A stretch of DNA of 58,023 nucleotides from Acidimicrobiaceae bacterium. Its GTDB lineage: Bacteria > Actinomycetota > Acidimicrobiia > Acidimicrobiales > Ilumatobacteraceae. Where the stretch lies: contig JAHEDX010000016.1 of the NCBI GenBank assembly GCA_024641005.1, positions 1 to 58,023 of the forward strand. The letters run 5' to 3'. The position numbers and the translations under genes are program-made. Within the stretch, counting starts at the first letter, position 1. Every line of letters starts with the position of its first letter. The notes beneath the pieces are model-generated. The model did no database searches. It was not told the DNA's origin and worked only from the letters and a program-made list of their open reading frames with translations. Positions 54,276 to 58,023 of the stretch are shown piece by piece.

Positions 54276-55526
54276 TCACTTCCGTTCAGGTAGCGGCGCC
54301 GAGTACGCCTGACCCGAGTCGAGCCCGAACGCCGTGTGCAGGGCGCGCGCTGCACGCTCCATGTCGTTGGCGGGGATGATGATCGAGATCCGGATCGTGG
54401 ATGTGGAGATCATCTGGATGTTGACGTTCTCGTCGGCGAGCACCCGGAACATCTTGGCGGCGATACCCGGCGACGACTTCATGCCCGCTCCGACCAACGA
54501 CACCTTGGCGATGTCGTTGTCGTGGGTGACACCGGTGGCGCCGATCTCCTCGGCGACGCGCTGCACGATCGATTCGGATTGCGCCATGTCGGCCATCGGC
54601 ATCGTGAAGCTGATGTCGGTCGTGCCGTGCGTCGAGGTGTTCTGCACGATCATGTCGACGTTGACGTTGGCCCCGGCGAGCGGTTCGAACAGCGCGGCGG
54701 ACACCCCTGGCCTGTCGGGCACGCCGAGCACCGTGACCTTTGCTTCGGTCATGTCGGTGACGACACCGGAGATGATCGGATCTTCCATCGCTGGCTCCTC
54801 GTTGCTGACCCACGTGCCTTGCTCCCAGGTGAAAGCCGAGCGGACGTGGAGTGGAACGTCATGGTTGCGGGCGAACTCGACCGAACGCAGGGCGAGCACC
54901 TTCGAGCCTGCGCCCGCCATCTCGAGCATCTCGTCGAAATGGACCTTGGCGAGCTTGCGGGCCTGGGGCACGATGCGCGGATCGGCGGTGAACACGCCGG
55001 TGACGTCGGTGTAGATCTCGCAGGCGTCGGCGTTCATCGCCTGAGCGAGCGCTGACGCGGTCAGGTCGGAGGCACCACGACCCATCGTGGTGATCTCCTT
55101 GTCGGTGCTGACCCCCTGGAACCCGGCGATCACGCACACCTTCCCCTCCGCCAACGACTGGCGCACGCGGTCGCCCTTGACCTCGACGATCTTCGCCTTG
55201 CGGTGTGAGGTGTCGGTGATGATGCCGACCTGACTGCCGGTGAAGCTGATCGCATCGATGCCACGATCGGCCAGCGCCATGGTCATCAGCGCTGCGGTCT
55301 GGCGCTCACCGGTGGTGAGCAACATGTCCATCTCGCGGCCGGACTGTGTCTTCGAGACCGAGTCGGCCAGCGCGATCAGGTTGTCGGTGGCCTTGCCCAT
55401 CGCCGACACCACGACGATGACGTCGTGGCCACGCTTCTTGGTGAACGCAATATTGTCCGCGACGGCCTTGATGCGGTCGGGGTCGGCGACGGAGGTGCCG
55501 CCGTATTTCTGGACGATCAGTGCCAC
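54276..55526 (-). CDS. lysC: aspartate kinase
   Basis: 416 aa aspartokinase. N-terminal VQKYGGTSVAD is the kinase hallmark, FQGVSTDKEITTMGRGASD the substrate and nucleotide region; two C-terminal ACT domains (about 265-416) provide feedback control by lysine and threonine. The reading frame starts with GTG 55526; TAAGCT lies 9 nt upstream. First step of lysine, diaminopimelate, threonine and methionine synthesis. Confidence 0.95.
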   Translation of the reverse strand: MALIVQKYGGTSVADPDRIKAVADNIAFTKKRGHDVIVVVSAMGKATDNLIALADSVSKTQSGREMDMLLTTGERQTAALMTMALADRGIDAISFTGSQVGIITDTSHRKAKIVEVKGDRVRQSLAEGKVCVIAGFQGVSTDKEITTMGRGASDLTASALAQAMNADACEIYTDVTGVFTADPRIVPQARKLAKVHFDEMLEMAGAGSKVLALRSVEFARNHDVPLHVRSAFTWEQGTWVSNEEPAMEDPIISGVVTDMTEAKVTVLGVPDRPGVSAALFEPLAGANVNVDMIVQNTSTHGTTDISFTMPMADMAQSESIVQRVAEEIGATGVTHDNDIAKVSLVGAGMKSSPGIAAKMFRVLADENVNIQMISTSTIRISIIIPANDMERAARALHTAFGLDSGQAYSAPLPERK

Positions 55527-55535
55527 GGGTAGAGG

Positions 55536-55541
55536 AGCTTA
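55536..55541 (-). promoter_or_regulatory. -10 box (lysC)
   Basis: TAAGCT on the minus strand ends 9 nt before the GTG at 55526. Confidence 0.3.
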
Positions 55542-55646
55542 CGAGGGCACGGTGACGGACACGACGTCGGTTTGGATGAGGAATGCTCGTTCCGGCGGGC
55601 GCTCCGCCCGAAGCAAACGTGTCGGTGCCCGGATGCGGCCCGCCGG

Positions 55647-55985
55647 TCAGCCCGACGTGGTCATCGACACCACTTCGAACTCGAGCAGCGAGGCGCCGGT
55701 GGCCACGGGGTGTTGCGGCCTGGCGTCACCCTTGCCGGCGTCGTCGTGGGTCTCGCGGTGCTGGTGCTGGAACGCCTGCCCGCTGCGCCAGTTCTGGAAC
55801 GCTTCCTCGGATTCCCAGCGCGTGACGACGAAGTAGCGGTCGTCGCCGGCGACTGGCCGCAGCAACATGAACTCCTCGAAGCCTGGCTGCTGATCGACCA
55901 TGCCGGCGCGGGCGGCGAACCGCTGCTCCAGCTCGGGGCCTGCGCCCTCCGGGACTTCGATGGCATTGATCTTGACGACGGACAT
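55647..55985 (-). CDS. ABM-domain / heme-degrading-type monooxygenase
   Basis: 112 aa dimeric ferredoxin-like protein, VVKINAIEVPEG at the start and YFVVTRWESEEAFQNW in the centre, the pattern of actinobacterial antibiotic-biosynthesis-monooxygenase proteins close to MhuD/IsdG. The central helix HQHRETHDD could offer a heme-binding histidine, but this is not certain. ATG 55985 matches the family start; the GAGGAG directly abuts the ATG, an unusually short spacing. Confidence 0.8.
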   Translation of the reverse strand: MSVVKINAIEVPEGAGPELEQRFAARAGMVDQQPGFEEFMLLRPVAGDDRYFVVTRWESEEAFQNWRSGQAFQHQHRETHDDAGKGDARPQHPVATGASLLEFEVVSMTTSG

Positions 55986-56064
55986 CTCCTCATCGTGGCA
56001 GGACACGGTCGGGTCGCGCACGTCACGTCGGGCACATCGCTTCCCAGGACCGTCGGATTCTGGT

Positions 56065-56081
56065 TGAACTGTTCCAGTTCA
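56065..56081. promoter_or_regulatory. palindromic operator candidate upstream of the aminotransferase
   Basis: TGAACTG-TTC-CAGTTCA is a perfect inverted repeat (7 bp arms, 3 nt centre) about 36 bp before the aminotransferase ATG, in a 132 bp divergent gap. It overlaps a possible TTGAAC -35 element. Confidence 0.5.
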
Positions 56082-56117
56082 GGTGACAGCTCGGAGTATC
56101 TCTGCCAGAATGGGGAA

Positions 56118-57428
56118 ATGAGCCTGACCGAAGCAACCGACGGGCTGCTGGCCCCACACATCGTCACCGATCTGCCGGGACCTCGCGCCCGAGTGGTGAT
56201 CGAACAGGACGAGCGCGTGTGCAGCCCATCGCTCACCCGCGTGTACCCGCTCGTGGTCGATCACGGTGAGGGCACCGTCCTCGTGGACGTCGACGGCAAT
56301 CGGTTCCTCGACTTCAACGCCGGAATCGCCGTCAACGCAGCCGGCCACTCCCACCCCGAGGTCAACGCTGCGATCCACGCCCAGGTCGACGCCTGCCTGC
56401 ACTACTGCTCGAGCGACTTCTACCATCCGGTTCACGCCGAGTTCTGCGAGCGACTCGCCGCCACGGTTCCCGATGGGATGGGCCCGTCGCGGGTGTTCCT
56501 CGCGAACTCGGGCACCGAGGCCGTCGAGGGCGCCCTCAAGCTGGCCCGCCACTACACCAAGCGACCCAACGTGATCGCGTTCTACGGCGCCTTCCACGGT
56601 CGGTCGCTCGGCAGCCTGTCACTCACCTCGTCCAAGGCGAAGTACCGCAGCGGATTCGGGATCGTGACCCCGGGCAGCTACCACGCGCCGTTCGCCTACG
56701 ACGGCGAACTCACCGGCGCCGACTACATCGAGCAGGTGTTGTTCCGGCGCATGACCGAGCCGGGCGACGTCGCTGCGATCTTCGTCGAGCCCATCCAGGG
56801 CGAGGGTGGCTACATCGTGCCCCCGGCCGGTTGGCTGCAGTCGCTCCGCGACCTGTGCGATCGTCACGGCATCTTGCTGGTGATGGACGAGGTGCAGTCG
56901 GGTATGGGTCGTACCGGCGCGATGTGGGCCTGTGAGCACGACGGTGTCGTGCCCGACATCATCACCGCCGGCAAGGGTCTGGCCAGCGGCCTGCCCTTGG
57001 CAGCGCTCATCGCCCGCGACGAGATCATGCAGTGGGCTCCCGGCAAGCACGGCTCGACCTTCGGCGGCAACCCGGTGGCGTGTGCAGCCGCACTCGCCAC
57101 GCTCGATCTGGTCCAGCGCGAGCTGGCCGCCAATGCAACCGACCGGGGCGAGCAGCTGCTCGTCGGGATGCGCGAGCTGCAGCAGCGCGAACCGATCATC
57201 ACCCAGGTCCGTGGCCGCGGGTTGATGATCGGTTTCGATCTCGTCGATCACGAAACGGCGTATGCCGTCGAGCAGGCGTGCTTCGAGCGCGGCCTGCTGG
57301 TGCTCACCTGCGGCCATCGCGGCATCCGTCTCGCACCACCATTGGTCGTGACCGCCGAACAAGCCGACACCGCGCTGTCGATCATCGCCGACGCCTGCGA
57401 GGCTGTCCGCGGTGGTGCGCCGCGCTGA
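56118..57428 (+). CDS. class III aminotransferase (lysine / omega-amino acid type)
   Basis: 436 aa PLP enzyme of the ornithine/GABA/lysine aminotransferase group: NSGTEAVEGALKLARHYT, AFHGRSLGSLSLT, FVEPIQGEGGY, MDEVQSGMGRTG, then the PLP lysine in ITAGKGLASGLP. It moves a terminal amino group from an omega-amino acid to 2-oxoglutarate, giving an aldehyde. The ALDH7-type gene 63 bp downstream would oxidise that aldehyde, so lysine, GABA or beta-alanine degradation is likely. ATG 56118 is preceded by GGGGA at short spacing. Confidence 0.87.
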   Translation: MSLTEATDGLLAPHIVTDLPGPRARVVIEQDERVCSPSLTRVYPLVVDHGEGTVLVDVDGNRFLDFNAGIAVNAAGHSHPEVNAAIHAQVDACLHYCSSDFYHPVHAEFCERLAATVPDGMGPSRVFLANSGTEAVEGALKLARHYTKRPNVIAFYGAFHGRSLGSLSLTSSKAKYRSGFGIVTPGSYHAPFAYDGELTGADYIEQVLFRRMTEPGDVAAIFVEPIQGEGGYIVPPAGWLQSLRDLCDRHGILLVMDEVQSGMGRTGAMWACEHDGVVPDIITAGKGLASGLPLAALIARDEIMQWAPGKHGSTFGGNPVACAAALATLDLVQRELAANATDRGEQLLVGMRELQQREPIITQVRGRGLMIGFDLVDHETAYAVEQACFERGLLVLTCGHRGIRLAPPLVVTAEQADTALSIIADACEAVRGGAPR

Positions 57429-57491
57429 CCGCACCTGCCAGAACCAGCACGTCGTGACGACCAGCGCACGACGACGAGAAGGATGATCCGT

Positions 57492-58023
57492 ATGAACGCA
57501 TTGCCGACCCACGCAGACCTCGCGGCCCGCGCCACCACCCTGCTCGCTGCGTGCGGTGCGGCCACCCACGACGGTGATCAGCGCGCCCGAACCCCGATCA
57601 CCGGGGGCTCGCTCGGTGCTGCCGGCGGTGCCGGAGATGTCGACGACGCGGTCGAGCGTGCCACCGTCGCGTTCGACATCTGGCGCAGCACACCGGCACC
57701 GGTGCGCGGCAACGTGATCCGTCGGCTCGGCGAACTGCTGCGCGAGCACAAGTCCGAGCTCGGCGAATTGGTGTCGATCGAGGCCGGGAAGATCCGATCC
57801 GAAGGCCTCGGTGAGGTGCAGGAGATGATCGACATCTGCGACTTCGCGGTCGGGCTGTCGCGGCAACTCCACGGTCTCACCATCGCATCCGAGCGCCCCG
57901 GACACCGGTTGCTCGAGACCTGGCAGCCGATGGGGCCGGTCGGCGTGATCAGCGCCTTCAACTTCCCGGTCGCGGTGTGGTCGTGGAACGCGGCCTTGGC
58001 GATCGTCGCCGGCGATCCCGTGA
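57492..58023 (+). CDS. ALDH7-type aldehyde dehydrogenase (5' part, cut by window end)
   Basis: The first 177 residues are present; the frame is open to the window edge. WQPMGPVGVISAFNFPVAVW is the ALDH7 / alpha-aminoadipic semialdehyde dehydrogenase version of the proton-relay motif, and IEAGKIRSEGLGEVQEMID fits the same group. AAGGAT lies close before ATG 57492. With the upstream aminotransferase it suggests oxidation of aminoadipate semialdehyde or a similar omega-aldehyde. The catalytic cysteine lies beyond the window. Confidence 0.87.
   Translation, partial: MNALPTHADLAARATTLLAACGAATHDGDQRARTPITGGSLGAAGGAGDVDDAVERATVAFDIWRSTPAPVRGNVIRRLGELLREHKSELGELVSIEAGKIRSEGLGEVQEMIDICDFAVGLSRQLHGLTIASERPGHRLLETWQPMGPVGVISAFNFPVAVWSWNAALAIVAGDPV

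Overview
This is a GC-rich actinobacterial window with frequent GTG and TTG starts, many stop/start overlaps and several enzymes of the kinds that use flavin or coenzyme F420. Three are luciferase-like oxidoreductases and one is a PPOX-fold F420 protein. Together with a WS/DGAT acyltransferase, MaoC-like and SMP-30 proteins, this points to a free-living member of the Acidimicrobiia (Ilumatobacter-like). That placement is an inference from gene content. No rRNA, tRNA, CRISPR array, insertion sequence or prophage gene was found, and no gene-free stretch exceeds 300 bp.

Positions 1-19085 form one metabolic island. A short leftward operon (YgfM-like FAD subunit, XdhD-like molybdenum subunit) diverges from a long rightward operon across a 270 bp region rich in palindromes and repeats. 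The rightward operon reads: GntR/UTRA regulator, BMP-type purine nucleoside ABC importer (lipoprotein, ATPase, two permeases), a FAD/[2Fe-2S] fusion subunit, a second molybdenum hydroxylase subunit, an N-carbamoyl-D-amino-acid hydrolase-like enzyme, an SsnA-like amidohydrolase, a luciferase-like flavin/F420 oxidoreductase, 2,3-diaminopropionate ammonia-lyase, YqeB and YqeC. Six of these (XdhD, YgfM, SsnA, YgeX, YqeB, YqeC) match members of the E. coli ygeW-xdhD region, which has been linked to anaerobic purine/urate breakdown through 2,3-diaminopropionate. Here the reductase, carbamoyltransferase, hydantoinase and peptidase partners are absent. Unrelated enzymes (flavin/F420 oxidoreductase, carbamoyl-amino-acid hydrolase) occupy the cluster instead. 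I read it as a selenium- and possibly F420-linked variant of purine-ring catabolism ending in pyruvate and ammonia.

Positions 19086-48800 hold dispersed housekeeping and accessory genes: a DMT transporter, CysQ with an Rrf2 regulator, an ABC-2 exporter, a cold-shock protein with a clear terminator, a DmpA-type peptidase, aldehyde dehydrogenase, WS/DGAT, two APH-like kinases, several alpha/beta hydrolases, an MFS transporter, quinone oxidoreductase, exonuclease III, an amidase and a 2'-5' RNA ligase. Many start codons lie 6-9 nt after a TAnnnT hexamer, which suggests widespread leaderless transcription.

The most striking single gene is a glutathione peroxidase on the minus strand at 49491-49964. 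Its catalytic residue is encoded by an in-frame UGA followed by a SECIS-like hairpin with a GGUC apical loop, so it should be a selenoprotein. That implies the organism makes selenophosphate, which agrees with YqeB/YqeC marking a selenium-dependent molybdenum hydroxylase in the first part of the window.

The window ends with a nucleoside-kinase-like gene, a MazG protein with a cysteine tail, the leftward lysC - methyltransferase - asd - L,D-transpeptidase group, a small monooxygenase, and a class III aminotransferase followed by an ALDH7-type aldehyde dehydrogenase that runs off the right edge.
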